DNA of 64,000 bases from Hybos culiciformis (GCA_964007475.1 CAXFZM010000074.1:1-64000), one strand, 5' to 3'. Numbered from the stretch's first letter, positions 1-12,826 are shown. Notes: a model not told the origin generated them from the letters alone. Numbers and translations: made by a program.

Positions 1-40
1 TCTCTCTCTCTCTCTCTCCCTCTCTCCCTCTCTCTCTCTC
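1..40. repeat. (CT)n microsatellite
   Basis: The first 40 bases are almost pure CT dinucleotides with three CCC interruptions. The tract is cut by the window edge, so its full length is unknown. Confidence 0.95.
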
Positions 41-163
41 ATATTGGAGAGTGAATGAGTGAAATGAAATTATTGACTGACAAATATATTGTGTCCACAA
101 ACAAACAAATAAACAAACATACTAATCGGTTATCTCAAGGTAGATGGCATGATTCAAATAACC

Positions 164-398
164 GGCCATAACTTTTGAACTATTAGATACCGTTGGAAAG
201 GTCTGGGAACGTAGTTGCGAAAAATGTCATATGTCATCCACAAAGGTCAAAAGATCACCAACTTATAGGCCAAAAACTGAAAATGTGAAAAAAATTCAAA
301 TGGCCATAACTTGATGACCTTTTGACCTTTTTGGATGACATATGACATTTTTCGCATCTACGTTCCAAGACCTTTCCAACGGTATCTAACATGAGGGG
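164..398. repeat. Inverted repeat with ~75-bp arms
   Basis: The left arm (about 185-263) and the right arm (about 313-390) are imperfect reverse complements. Both contain the phrase GTCATATGTCATCC or its complement, and ACCGTTGGAAAGGTCT or its complement. The motif GGCCATAACTT is also repeated directly at 164 and 302. The arrangement is that of a foldback or palindromic short repeat. No clear target duplication was found, so the class is not assigned. Confidence 0.7.
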
Positions 399-701
399 CT
401 AGGGTCAACAGTTCAAAAAATCGAAAGTTATTCGGTCCTGCTATATGTGCATGATGTGCACTTGCACAGGGCGCCTAACGAATAGGGCGCCAATCGATTT
501 GTAGTCAAGAACATGCAAATCCATTCGAAATTGACTACTGTGGTACTGTTCACAAAAAAACTCTACCCAGAACAAAATCAACACAGTATACAATTTTTTT
601 TGTATACCGTGATCAAATTGCACATTGTATAATGTGCAAATGAGAATTCAGCATAGAATAAAATCAACATAGTATTTATGTAAAATTTTTTTTTTGGTAT
701 A

Positions 702-1384
702 CACTAGGTGGAAAAGTCTGCGTACGGGCTCGTTTCTTATTTTTTGTTCAACATGTTCCCAGTTTTTGATGTCATTTAAAAGTACTCTATGAAAAAAGTT
801 TTATTGTGAAAACATTTTTTTTTTTTCAAAATTAAAATTTTGAGAAATAATATCAATTTTTTGAACTGTCTGAGATTGCTAGTTAATTTCTGAGACGCGG
901 CATTGAAACAGGCTGTTTTCAATGCCGCGTCTCAGAAATTAACTAGCAATCTCATTTGAAAGGCAATTGAATGTAGATAATTTTGCGCCATATAATTTTA
1001 TCTGTACGATAAGGGAAAGTGTCAAAAATTGTCTTTGAAAGTCATAGGAATAGCTTAGAACTGCTGGAAAATAGGTTAGAACCGCTTCTTTTTATGATTT
1101 TCAAAGGCGATTTTTGACACTTTCACTTATCGTAGGGATAAAATTATATGGCGCAAAATTATCTACATTCAATTGCCTTTCAAATGGCATTATTAGTTAA
1201 TTTTTGAGACGCGGCATTAAAACCGGCTGTACGCAGACTTTTCGAAAAATTGATATTTCTCAAAATTTAAATTTTGATAAAAAAAATTTTTTTACAGAGT
1301 CCTTTTAAATGACATCAAAAACTGGGAACATGTGGAACAAAAAATAAGAAAACGAGCCGGTACGCAGACTTTTTCTACCTAGTG
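702..1384. mobile_element. Foldback MITE, Tc1/mariner-like, TA target duplication
   Basis: The ends are inverted copies that begin CACTAGGTGGAAAAGTCTGC on the left and match its reverse complement on the right, with TA on both sides (700-701 and 1385-1386). Almost the whole 683 bp folds back. A nested palindrome with arms of about 38 bp lies near 868-952, and a second pair of about 85-bp arms lies at 958-1040 and 1102-1190. No transposase is present. TA target duplication and long TIRs fit a non-autonomous Tc1/mariner derivative; the family name is not recognised. Confidence 0.8.
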
Positions 1385-1386
1385 TA

Positions 1387-2711
1387 TGTATATTTATTTG
1401 AGGACTAGCACTAGACCTACTGGGAGTACCTCGTTAAAAAAAGCGCTTTAGTATAGTCTACTTCATACTTCAAACTGCGGCTCTTAACATAAATTTATGC
1501 GGCTCCGGAAATTATTTTTTTACGGCTCGAAGAACAATTCTGACAAAATTTTATTTTTCACCCGGCCTAAACTTTTTTCATTCTAAACTACAAATAAAGA
1601 ATTTTCTTGCACCCTAAATTACAAATCAAGAATTTTTTTTCCACTGTAAACTACAAATAAAGAATTTTTATTATTTTGTAAAAAAAAACATCGAGTTTCA
1701 ATGACTGACGAGAATTGAACAAATCAATTAAGGGTGTCATCATTAAAATTACAATTAATTTTGAAGAATTATATATTTTGAACAATGTATAAAATTCATA
1801 ATTATAAATCAAAATTATTGTTTTATTTAATTTTTAATATTTTAAAACGGTATATAAATCAAAAATTAAATATATTGATTTTCTTATATACATTTATAAT
1901 TATTACAAAAATTTGCGGCTCTTTAATTTTTGATATTTCTTAAAATTGGCTCGCTTATGTTTTGGGTTGCCCAGGCCTGGTCTACCTCAATGGTGACGTG
2001 AAAATGACTTATACTATGCTTATGGGCGCAATTTTCAAAATCGGCACAGGGCGCCGAATCAGCTAGGACCGGGCCTGCTTGCGTCACTCGGGGGACTGCC
2101 GTCCTCGGTGATAAGAGACTATACACATAGTCAAGTATCTAAATTCAGATAATCTTAAAGGAAAATTTATTTATGATTTTAGACGATAAACATTCTACAT
2201 TCCTATTTTCTGGTGAATTTTAATAATATCGTTCAAACCTAAAAATTTTTACTCAAAATAATGCTCTTGTGGATTAGTTACATTTTATGGGAAACACCTA
2301 AATGCAGTTTGTATTTTAATTTAAAGAAAAAAAATATATTTTTTTATTTCCAGTTTTTACAATTAATATGATTTTCATTTTTATTTTTATCTGATTGTCA
2401 TGCTGACCTTCATAATTTTTTTTTTTAAGTCGAGATTTTATTAAAGAAAAAAGAAAAATCAAGGGATTAAATTGCACTCGTTTTTTTTTCTGATTAACTT
2501 TTAATTTCATTCTTGGATTTTGTAATGTAAGGCAAATAGTTTGTATGTATATTGTATATATAAGTTATGTATATAATAAGTATAATAGGAGAACAATTTT
2601 TTTGAATGAATTTTTTTTTTTTTTCTGCTATCTATTTGTAATTTGTTGTGTACATATATAAGTTTACTAATGTTCAATAATTATAGAAGATATTCAAGTC
2701 AAAGAGCTACT
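1387..2711. other. AT-rich intergenic sequence, no gene seen
   Basis: No convincing coding sequence is visible. Three imperfect ~38-bp direct repeats built on ACTACAAATAAAGAATTTT lie at about 1585-1672. Short GCGGCTC-containing palindromes occur at 1475-1530. A more GC-balanced patch at 1960-2120 gives a 67-codon minus frame without recognisable domains; it looks like an old repeat remnant. Confidence 0.6.
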
Positions 2712-2966
2712 TGAGCCGTTTATTTTGAAAGTAAGTCCATTTTTGAAAAAAAAATAGTTAATGATAACAATAAGCACAATAGTATATATTCTTTTTATTT
2801 ATAAACAATTTTAATCTAATATCATTAAAACCGCTTTGATTTTGACACTTGAAAATTAGCTTATGGAAATATTAATGTATATTTTTAAATCAATTCAAAC
2901 ACAAAACCTTAAATATCTCAATACAAGAACAAATGGACTTAAACCACTTTCAAAATAAACGGCTCA
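2712..2966. mobile_element. Short TIR element (MITE), ~255 bp
   Basis: The left end reads TGAGCCGTTTATTTTGAAAG and the right end is its reverse complement. Similarity continues into AAGTCCATTT, giving TIRs of about 33 bp around an AT-rich core. Target duplication is ambiguous. The size and long TIRs fit a non-autonomous DNA transposon. Confidence 0.7.
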
Positions 2967-5799
2967 CTTATAAGATTTTAATACAAATATGTAAAGTATT
3001 TTCATTCCTGGGAGTACTTTCGAAAATCACACACCTTCGATCAAATGAGCAAATCAGCAATTTTAGCCATACTTTCGTTATCACAGCTACAAAGCTAAAA
3101 GTGGTAAAATGATCTACATTATTATTACCTCCTAAATACACAATTTCTAAACGAAATTAAAATTAAAAAAAAAAAAATTGGAAATGGATTATGAAATAAC
3201 TTTCGCAAATTTAGTTGTTAAAAATAAGTTGATTTAAGATTTTTTAAATTTAATTCTTAAGTGAGGTTTAAAAAAAAAAACCCCGGCAAAGCCGGTTAAG
3301 ATAACGTTGTGATAACTTTTGATAATGTTATTACAATTACAACAAATTCTTTTATCTCAAACTTTTCCTTCCAAAAATTATTGTTTCTTTAAAATTATTA
3401 TTTATGATTCTGTTGTAAACTTTAAATGTCAAATTTATTTCATTTATGAAAAATGAATTAATAATAATATATTTTTTTGTTTTCTTTTCAGGTAAGCTCA
3501 ACCAAGTGATAATCTGGAGAGAACGTCAAATATTACAAATTTTTTACCCAATTATCATAAAAATATAAAGAACCTTGTCCATAAAGGTAACTATAACTTA
3601 TTAAAATTGTTTTTTGTCCTTCTCAAGAAGTTTAGGGTTTCAACTATAGAGTTTGTTCTCATGGATTTCTGAAAAATGCAGTTCTTTTATTTATTTATAG
3701 ACTCCGATTTTGTTGTTAAAAATATGTATAAACTGGTACTTAAATTTTTTGCAGTACCATTATATTATATACTGGTACTTTTATATGGCAAAATACTTAA
3801 ATTTAGTCAGCCCTGGTAGCTTTATCACAATCGAAAGTTTTTTTTTTATCCTTATAAATTTGTTTTATAAATCCAAAGTTTTAAAACATTAAAAAATACT
3901 AATAATAGAAAAATAGGATCAAAAAATATTGTGAAAGATCATTGATTGATAGTCAATAATAAATAATTTATTGCGGCAGTATTGTAAATTGATTTATTTT
4001 TTTTTATTGCAAAATAAAACCTTGTTAATTAAAACTCTAAAATAAATAAAATTAATTTTTTTATGATGTATGGCTTAGAAAAATTCACAGTTTGTATTAT
4101 TTTTTTTTATAGAGCAATAAAATTCATTATAAAAACTATATTTACTTAAAAAAAAAAAACAAAGCCTTCATATTCACAGTACAATTATTTTCTAACACTT
4201 TCAATTCCTGTGATAATTTTTCGCTATTATTATATACAAGTAATTAAATTAATATTATTGAAAAAACACGTGCTTCATTAAATCAAATATAAAATTATAA
4301 CAAATAAAATATGTATTTTTTTCCTTCACAATATTATATACCTACAAGTTTCCTACATTAACATTATATAGATTATAGATAATATATGAAAACATATTAT
4401 AATAAAATATAAAATTTATTATACCTTGCAAGTTGCACCCAAAACAATTTATTAGAAAAATATAAAAATACCTTAATTATTATTTAAAACTATAAACTAT
4501 AACAAAACAAGAGTAATTTATGTTCTAAACATTTTTTTATTAAAATCATAACAAATTTTAATTAATACTTTATTATATAAGTGTATGTATATTAATTTTT
4601 CTTAACGAATATAATATATTGCACTGGATTTTACATTGCAACTAACTAATTATTTTACTTTTTTTGTTAATTATTTAAGCTAACTCGGATTAAGTACGTA
4701 TTTTATAGATTGGTTTTTTTTTGAATTTTGCTTTTCTAAAATTAACTAGTTTGCCACTATTACGTATATAAATAACCTGATTGCAGTGAGGGGCTAAAAA
4801 AAAATAATATTGCCAACAAAATGTCACATGAATTGTTAATAGTTATGTACAGAAACGCGAATTAACCTCAATGGATTAACCCAAGGAGCCATGAAAGTTC
4901 GATGTAATTAATCCCTTAAAAAATGAGTTCATATATAGCGATTGGCATAACTTAATTTTGTTTGGGTATTATTTCAATTTGTTTTTAGACTTTGTTAGTT
5001 CGTTTGGAAATTAATTTGTTTACGTTTAGAGTGTTTATGTTATATTATTGTTTATTTATGTACAATGTAGTAATTTTATTGAAATTGGTCGTAGGATGGA
5101 ACTTACCAGGGATGAAATTATATAATTTTTGTAGACCGGTCGACAATTTAATTAAAAAAAAGAAGAATTTACATTTTAAAATAAGAAATTAATCAAAAAT
5201 AATACGAAAAATGTAATTTCACGTTTTAAAATTATATGCATGAAGCAAATTGTCGACAATAATTCTCACATTGTATGTCGACAAAAGTTGCATAATTCTT
5301 CATCTGATTACAAGACATAAATTATTATTATATTAAGCACATAAATAAATTTATATATTTAATTAGATTTATCCTTTAACGTAACCAGTTATATAATTAA
5401 GCTTTTATATAGTTAAATGAAATTATATAAAATAATAACAATCAGTTTTTAACAATAAAATTTTTAATGTATTTAATAATTTTTATAAAGAACTATGTAT
5501 TTACATTATAATTTCATCGAAATTCCGAAATAAATCAAACAGAACAAAATAAAAAGCTTAAGTGAAAAATTTAAGATAATAAACATAAAATTTGTACATA
5601 TATTTTTATATTTTCAATTATGTTAATATTTTACGTGATAAAATCTTAATTATTTTATTTTTTCTTATTACTCAAATATATATGCATTTGTATATTCAAA
5701 AGAAGAAATTTGGTAATTTTATTGAATGAATGCATCTTACAAATATTTCATAAGCGATTATGACAAAACTAAAGAAATTAAGAGTATTTTCACATGGAA
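2967..5799. other. AT-rich intergenic sequence, no gene seen
   Basis: The sequence is about 80% A+T, with only short, compositionally biased open frames. A small GC hairpin (CCCCGGCAAAGCCGG) stands out at about 3282-3296 but has no identified role. Nothing else could be supported. Confidence 0.6.
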
Positions 5800-6724
5800 C
5801 ACGGAGAGAAATCCAGTCAGATATTATGATTATGACGATTGTACATATGCGTAAAGCAGTCAGAGAACTCAGCTCTTAATAACTAATCATAAACCGTAAA
5901 TATTAATCATAAACAATGACTAAGGGTAAAAACAATCACTATGACTGCAAAATCATAAATCCTGCAACCCAATAATATCGATTTCATTTCTTACGTCTTA
6001 AAAGCGAGTAATGGCTGCTTTTTTACATAAGAAAATAAAATTTAAGTTTTTTTTATTAATTTTTTTTATTTAATTTTTTTTTATTTAATTTTTATTTATT
6101 TAATTTTTTTTTTATTTTAATATTTTTTTAATCTATTAAATTTTATTTATTATATATTTTTATTAAATTATACAATTTTATTTCTTATGTCTTCTTCCGG
6201 ATTCGAACCTGGGTCTTTAGCATTGGAATCCGCCAACACTACCACTCAGCTACGGTATTGAAATTTGAAATGTACATAAAATAGAAAATATAAATTTGGT
6301 ATACACATTTTCTGTGTGGTGTGTTGGCTATTTGTAATGTTAAGGACGCAGGTTCGAATCCCGAAGAAAGCAAAAAAATTTTGGTTTTTTATTTTTTTTT
6401 AGCGACATTACAGAAAATTTCAACTATGTACTATTATTTGAGTAATTAAAGTAAATAATCTGAATTTTAATCACCTAAAATAAAATAAAAAGTAAAAAAA
6501 AAAAATGTTTTTGTATTAATCATAACTTAAGACTAGGGTGATTAAGCATCATAACTTAAGATTTCAGGTAAATCATAAGATAATCACGATGTATAACGTA
6601 GTAATTATATGCAAAGATTATTCATCTTGCGCGAAGATTTTTAATCATAGGGCTATTTTTTCGTTATGATTAGGAGTCTATGACTGATATAATCATATTG
6701 AATGAAAGGGCATTTCTCTGCGTG
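5800..6724. mobile_element. CAC-ended TIR element with tRNA-like cassette (copy E1)
   Basis: The element starts CACGGAGAGAAAT and ends ATTTCTCTGCGTG, which are inverted copies. AA flanks both sides (5798-5799 and 6725-6726), a possible 2-bp target duplication. The interior holds a T-rich tract and a tRNA-like head on the minus strand with good A and B boxes. A second B box (6351-6361) lies on the plus strand. It belongs with the elements at 7411, 47527 and 53706, which share the CAC..GTG ends and the same interior. CAC ends with short target duplications recall the CACTA/Mirage/Chapaev group, but that assignment is inference. Confidence 0.65.
6199..6252 (-). other. tRNA-like Pol III promoter cassette in E1
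   Basis: Read on the minus strand, an A box TAGCTGAGTGG (6242-6252) is followed 43 bases later by a B box GGTTCGAATCC (6199-6209), the spacing of a real tRNA gene. The acceptor stem does not pair, so this is a tRNA-derived (SINE-type) head and not a functional tRNA. Confidence 0.65.
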
Positions 6725-7410
6725 AACAATCAAAATCAAAAAAAAAAAACAAAAGAGGTTTCAATTCCATGCCGTGATTGGCATAAGAATTTTTTTTTTT
6801 ACCCTAATGCCAACAATTTATCAATTTTTACTAAGTTCCAAAAACAATTTTTGTATCTAATAAGGCTGTTACACTTCGGCTTTTTAATGGGTTTTTGAAA
6901 AAGCCATCATCGTTGTGGCTGTTTTGTGGCTTTTTCCATACAAAAAATAGATAAAAAGCTAGTGGATTTTCAAAAAGCCACTAGAAAATCAGGGTTCAAA
7001 TAACAAATAAGCTCTGTGAGAAAAAAATAAGCTAAAAATTTCTATTTGGAGATTCCCAAATGTTTATTTTTGTCAAAAAAAAAAAAAAAAATTATGTGAC
7101 AAGAAATGTGTAAAAAAAAATAAACAACCAAAATTTCATAAAAAAATTAGGAACAAAATTTTGAAATTTTATTTTTAAAATTTTTAGTTTGTTTACTTAT
7201 TTTTTTTTTCTTTTTTAACGTCAAAATATAAAAGTGTGAACACATTTAAAATAGACACCTAAAAAGTGGCTATTTCATTGTCATGCGTCTCGCTTATAAA
7301 TAAATTATATAAAAACAAATTTAAAAATTTCCTTTAAATTCACATATACCTAAATTAGGTGGGACCATCCTATAAAAACAAACCAAATTCACTCATTTCA
7401 CATAGTTCCT
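6725..7410. other. AT-rich sequence with AAAAGCCAC palindromes
   Basis: No gene is visible. The stretch at 6863-6990 repeats GGCTTTTT and AAAAAGCCA in both orientations, which can fold into a short hairpin. The rest is A- and T-runs. Confidence 0.5.
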
Positions 7411-8601
7411 CACACAGAAAAAACACGGCATAAATGCAAGTAAAAAAGGCATTAATTCAAGTATTCCGCGACTCATTATAGCGCCACGCCATTTGCATAC
7501 TTGACAATTATCTTAAAAATACTTGATTTAAGTCTTGTGAAAAAAACTTAAATTACCTCATAACTTTACTTAAATGAAAAATATTTGACTCAAATTAAGT
7601 TTGTAAAATTCTTAATTTTAAACATAAAAAGGGTTAATATAAGTTTTTCGTATCTTTACAAAAACAAAGTTCGTTTTACCCCAAAACCAAAAACCTTTCA
7701 AATTCATTAGCAAAGACACCGCAAATACAAAAAAAAAATTACTAGACACAATTTTTTATTTTATTTATTTAATTTTTTATTTATTTTTTTTATTTATTTA
7801 TTTATTTATTTATTTTTTTTTCTTTTTTATTTTTTTTTTTATTATTTTTTTTTTTATAATTTTTTTTTTTATTATTTTTTTTTTTTTATTTTGTTTAATT
7901 TTTTTTATTTATTAAATTTTTTTATTTATTTTTCTTTTCTTTTTTTATTTATTTTCTAAATTTTTTTATTTTTTTTTTTAATAATTTTTTTATGCCCGCT
8001 TGTAGCTTCGAACCACTGTCCTAAACATTGCAATCCACGAACTCTGCTACTGAGCTATGAACTACATTTACGACAATGTGTAAAATGGAAAATATAAATA
8101 TAAAATGGAAAATATAAAATGGAAAATATAATATAAGATATGAAAAACTTGGCGTGGTTGCTATGACTTTTTAGAGTTTGATTTGACCTTTTTTTTACTT
8201 GTATTAAGTTTTACGGGTTGATTCAATCCAAACAAAAACGCAATTCAAGTAATTTTTTATAGAATGAAGTTTTTATCTGTTTACATTTAATCCTATTATG
8301 ACTTGATTTGAGTTACCAAAGAGAGAGTTAAATTGAGTAAAATAAAATCTCAAAAGAAAACTTAAATGGGTTGAAATAAGTTTTGGTTTATTTGTTTTAA
8401 GTTTTATTTTGGTTTAATTTTGTCTTTTTTAATGAGGATTAGTTGAATCATAGGGAGAGTTGAATATGACTTTATTTTTGGTTTCATTTGAGTTTTTGAG
8501 GGATTTTTCAAGTAATTTCATACTTGAATTAAGTTTTTTCAGTACGAATTGAATCAAACCCGTCAATCTTGAATTGGAATATGACGATTTTTTTCTGTGT
8601 G
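7411..8601. mobile_element. CAC-ended TIR element with tRNA-like cassette (copy E2)
   Basis: The ends are CACACAGAAAAAA and its complement TTTTTTTCTGTGTG. The interior shares the phrase ACCAAAAACCTTTCAAATTC, a long T-rich tract and the same minus-strand tRNA-like head with the copies at 47527 and 53706. It is longer (about 1.19 kb) because the segment right of the head is expanded. No target duplication is clear. No transposase is encoded. Confidence 0.65.
8004..8057 (-). other. tRNA-like Pol III promoter cassette in E2
   Basis: On the minus strand the A box TAGCTCAGTAG (8047-8057) and the B box GGTTCGAAGC (from about 8004) are about 43 bases apart. The stems are degenerate, so it is a tRNA-derived head and not a tRNA gene. 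Confidence 0.6.
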
Positions 8602-9474
8602 CGAATTTAGGAAATCGTTATAGAACTTACTAAACAGAAATAAAATAAAATTGATATACATATTTAAAAAGTAATATACAAACCTACCTAAACCAAAAAT
8701 ATATTGAAAAGTGTACTAATAAATTAGCTGTACTGTATATATGACTAATTTTCCTATAAAGTTAAGAGATTTATCAAAAAATCATGTGAAAAACTTTCAT
8801 TAAAAAATTCAAAAACATTAATTTTATTTACATAATTTAATATTGCATAGTAATGACGTTGTTAAAAGATATACACAACAATATTTCTTTGTCAGACGCA
8901 ATATTTTTGATTTTCTGATATTGATCTGTCACTCTATCTGTACGAATATTATTATATAAAATATCATGAAAAAAAAACCAACCATAATACAATTTTTATT
9001 TAAAATAGTAGAGGAAGAAAAAAGTATAAGAAATGAAATGATCGAAAATGAAAAATTTCATTTCGTTAAATTTATTGCTAATGTAATATATAATTTTATT
9101 TTCGAATACGAAAACATTATAAACATGTAGAAGCTCCAATTAATGTATTTAAGTTCAATTAATGCGACCATGTATTTACTAGTAAGAATTACGTCATCTT
9201 GTTTCAAAAGAGATTTTAAGTACATCAATTATTCAAAAAAATAATAACCGTGAATTCTGAAAGAAAAAAAATATTAAAATATTGAAATTCCACTGGTAAA
9301 TTTCTGCCAATTGTCATAAACAATTTAAAATTTAGACTTTTGGAAACTAATTTAAGTAAACAACATTTTATTCTTATTTTATTAAATACCATCTTTGATT
9401 AAGAATATTATCAACATGATTAAGTTTTATACACGGATATATAAACAGGATGTTTAACTCGTACAAAATTTTCG
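8602..9474. other. AT-rich intergenic sequence, no gene seen
   Basis: Only short biased frames are present. Nothing could be supported here. Confidence 0.5.
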
Positions 9475-10666
9475 TTCCATAGTATCCATAGTATCACTTA
9501 CCACCGCTAGGTTAGTCCTCAACGTCCTCAATACGTCACGACCCCGTCTTATTGTGACTAATCAAATCGTGTTTGAATCACTATACTGTCATTTTCTGAC
9601 TCTTTAGTCTTCAACAAATTTACTCAATTTTACCTAATCAAGTAACTTTAGAGTCACTGTCAAGTCATTTTGTGTGCTTTTAGTCGTTTAGAGGCTCCAC
9701 AGTTACTCAATTGATATCCTAAAGCTTTTTTATTTGTCGTAATTAGGTCTTTTTACGGTTAGCTTGTGACCTAGAAGCTTTTACTATAGTTTATTTAAGG
9801 ATTCCTGAGAGTCATATTTTGACTTCAAAGTAATACTTTTACTTCTATGCGACGTCATAAAGAAGTTCAAGCTTTACTTAAAGTTTACAAAATAACTCAG
9901 AAAAGCGGTGCACGGGCGGTCGTGGCAACCTCCAGGTGACGTTTCGCAGAAGTGTTTTTAGAACTTTTAGGTCTTGTGACGTGAGTCCCATGCCAGTCAT
10001 ATGTCTAGAGACAAATTTTGTATGATTGGGTTATGTTGTTTACATTTATTAATTTAAAATATTCCGATTTTTCACAAAATATTTTCTCATTTACGACCAA
10101 GTTTTTCCGGCATAGTCGCTTTTAAAATAGAATTACACTGATTTTATTTCTTTAAATTTTTTTTAACACTATATTTTTCGTCATTTTGAATCAAAAAATG
10201 AACTATTTTCTTTTTTTAATTAAACTTTAAATTCATATTTTTTTTAAAAATTGAGATTTAATTTCGAAGTCGAACAATAATAACATTTTATTTTAGTTAT
10301 AAATTTTAAGCAAAGCCACCGAGCTTCCAAATTAACAAGTTTGTAAAATAATATTTTCAATAAATGTTTGCTTTTTTAAATATTTCTTTTTATTTTGCTG
10401 CTGCTAAGAAATCAGTTAATCTTTCTTTGGTTAAAGACTTTTATTTTATAATTAGTTATAATGTTTTTTATTTTAGAATAATTATTTTATAGTACTAAAA
10501 GAAAAATTATTTTATAAACTAAAATTATTGACTTGAATAAGGGATTATTCTGCGGCTCGTCGGTTATTTCAGCTAAAAGTAGTAACTTGAATAAGGGATT
10601 CCTCAGTTTCGTGTCGGTCCCATATTCCTAGCGGTGGTGATTGAAACTACGGATACTTTTTAGGAA
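9475..10666. mobile_element. TIR element of ~1.2 kb, class unknown
   Basis: The left end (9475-9512) contains TATCACTTACCACCGCTAGG. The right end (10626-10666) is its imperfect reverse complement, giving TIRs of about 38 bp. The interior includes a GC-richer island (9905-10010) unlike its surroundings and no recognisable transposase. A clean target duplication was not found. Confidence 0.6.
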
Positions 10667-10721
10667 CTTTTTTTTAATAAAATTTTTTCAGAATTCAGCA
10701 ATCCTGTTTTTTATATCCGTG

Positions 10722-10885
10722 GTTTCATACAACTTTTTTTTGTATTTTTATTTGAAGGTGTTCGTAAAACAAATTAAAATACAATTAATACACTGATAAT
10801 TATCAAAATTTTTTGAAGTACATATTTTAATTCGTTTTACTGACACCTTCAAATGAAAATACGAACAAAAAATGTTCTATGAAAC
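10722..10885. mobile_element. Short foldback repeat, ~164 bp
   Basis: Arms of about 60 bp beginning GTTTCATA(C/G) and containing GAAGGTGT are inverted around a small AT-rich loop. It looks like a solo hairpin MITE. No target duplication can be read with confidence. Confidence 0.55.
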
Positions 10886-11748
10886 TTATTAAATTTGTGT
10901 ATTCTTGAACAATGATACCATCTATAAAAAAATTTTCTTTATTAGCAGATACCTATGGTCAGGCAAGCGCCGGTCTCAAAATGAATGAAATTATATATAT
11001 TTTTTAGAATATTGAAATTACAAGTAATGGGAATCTAGTTGTTCAAATACGGAAAATTTAGGTGAAAATATAGTTTAATGAAATAAGAATTAACATGATA
11101 CATAAACATGTTATAATAGTACAATGGTACATACATAAATAAAAGTACGGCATGCATTATATTTTTAAGTCTATATATATCATAAAACATATTATCAAGT
11201 TTTTTTTTTTTCATGAGATCAAAATATCGATAAATTTTTTTTTTTTTCGTTCGTTATCCTTAATAAGGTAAAACAACATTTTTATCATTTTTTTAAACTT
11301 TTAAAAGATGCAAAATTAATTTAGATAGAAAATAATGAAACTTGTTTTTTTTTTAATTACAAGTTTTTCTTGCATATATGACATTCTCAAAAGTCTCTAT
11401 ATACATATAAACATAATGTTTTTGTACAATTTCCGAAAAATAAAAAATCAAATTAATGTGTAAAAAAAATTAATTATAAAAGTTAAAAATTACTCATCAG
11501 TTCAAATAATTTTCGATAATTACTGTTGAACATTAATGTTAATAAAATTAAATGTATTATATATTTCAAATTCCATAAATAATCCGTAATCAAAAAACTA
11601 CAGAATCTAACGCTTAAGATAGGAAGCTGAAAATAAAGAACTACTCAAGAACTACTAAAAATCGCAGAAAAACATTCAAAAATAAAGAAAACCAAGACAT
11701 AGTTTATAGATGCGAAATTTTGTAAAAAAAAACCTCAAAAAACACTAA
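10886..11748. other. AT-rich intergenic sequence, no gene seen
   Basis: No open frame or repeat of note was found in this stretch. Confidence 0.5.
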
Positions 11749-11756
11749 CTTTGTAG

Positions 11757-12290
11757 CGGGGCTGCGGTGTCGGAGTCAGAGTCAGAGTCAGAGTCAGAGT
11801 CAGTAGTAATTCTTGCTTGTTGAGAGTCGGAGTCGACAAAATAAACCCAACTCCGACTCCAAAACTATTAAACTTAAAGTACACTCGACCAAAACTTATT
11901 GAATTAAATAACACATTTTTGTAATTATATTTTTATAATTTAATTTAACAAAGTGATTGTTGTTTTGCCTGGCACAGAAATCCAATAAAAATATATTATC
12001 ACAATTTTTGTTTACTGGGAAAATTACCCTTTTATGTTCACATTAAAATTTATGGCAAGTTTGGTTGCTGGGAATATTACGGGAAATACCTTTTATGTTC
12101 ATATTAAAATTTATATTTCGGCAAATACTATATTTTATAATTTTTGCGGTGCGCGTGCAGAAAGTATAGTAAATTGGTATCAGACAAATTCAAAGTAGTC
12201 AAAGTAGGAGTCGGAGTCACCAAAGAAAAAAATGAGGAGTCAGAGACGGAGTTGGAGTCGGTAATTTTGTTGACCGACTCCACAGCCCTG
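11757..12290. mobile_element. hAT MITE, 8-bp TSD CTTTGTAG
   Basis: The left end reads CGGGGCTGCGGTGTCGGAGTC and the right end is the complement of CAGGGCTGTGGAGTCGG. This is a TIR type widespread among animal hAT elements. CTTTGTAG is repeated exactly at 11749-11756 and 12291-12298, the 8-bp duplication expected of hAT transposases. Subterminal (GAGTCA)n repeats lie at 11771-11805 and related GAGTCGG repeats near 12200-12265. There is no coding capacity, so it is non-autonomous. Confidence 0.9.
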
Positions 12291-12379
12291 CTTTGTAGTA
12301 AGTTTTAAAATTTATTTATTTTTAAAATTGTTTCGGATAATGCTGTGCGCCATTTCTATACAAATTTGACCCTTATATG

Positions 12380-12817
12380 CAGTGCTGAGCTGTGGAATTA
12401 TTATCAGAGGGCTCGCATTCAAGATTTCATAGATTTACAAAAAAAAATATTATTTTTTTTTAACCTGCATTTTATTTTTTGAATAGTTTAGTATTTACAC
12501 ATATATGTATAACATATTAAAATATTACATTAAAATTTATAAAATATTACATATATATTTTAATTACTCATTGAACAATAAATTCCAAATGGGGTTCTCG
12601 TCACTATTTAACTCTTTCCCATTTCTTTGAGCTGCAGTTGCAGGTCGGTGAGACTTTAAAAATGATTTAACATAATTCTCAGGATTCCAATTCTTAAATT
12701 ATGGACCATTTAAATTTATTGTCATAAAATCGGCTTTATCAGAGGGCTCGCAAATTTTTTTTAAATTTATCAGGGGGCTCTTGCGAGCCCGTGCGAGCCC
12801 CCTTCAGCTCAGCACTG
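12380..12817. mobile_element. hAT-like MITE, 8-bp TSD CTTATATG
   Basis: The ends are CAGTGCTGAGCTG and its reverse complement. CTTATATG flanks both sides exactly (12372-12379 and 12818-12825). Both inner ends carry copies of the phrase GAGGGCTCGC / GCGAGCCC. The 8-bp duplication and the CAGTG start indicate a hAT element without a transposase. Confidence 0.88.
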
Positions 12818-12826
12818 CTTATATGG

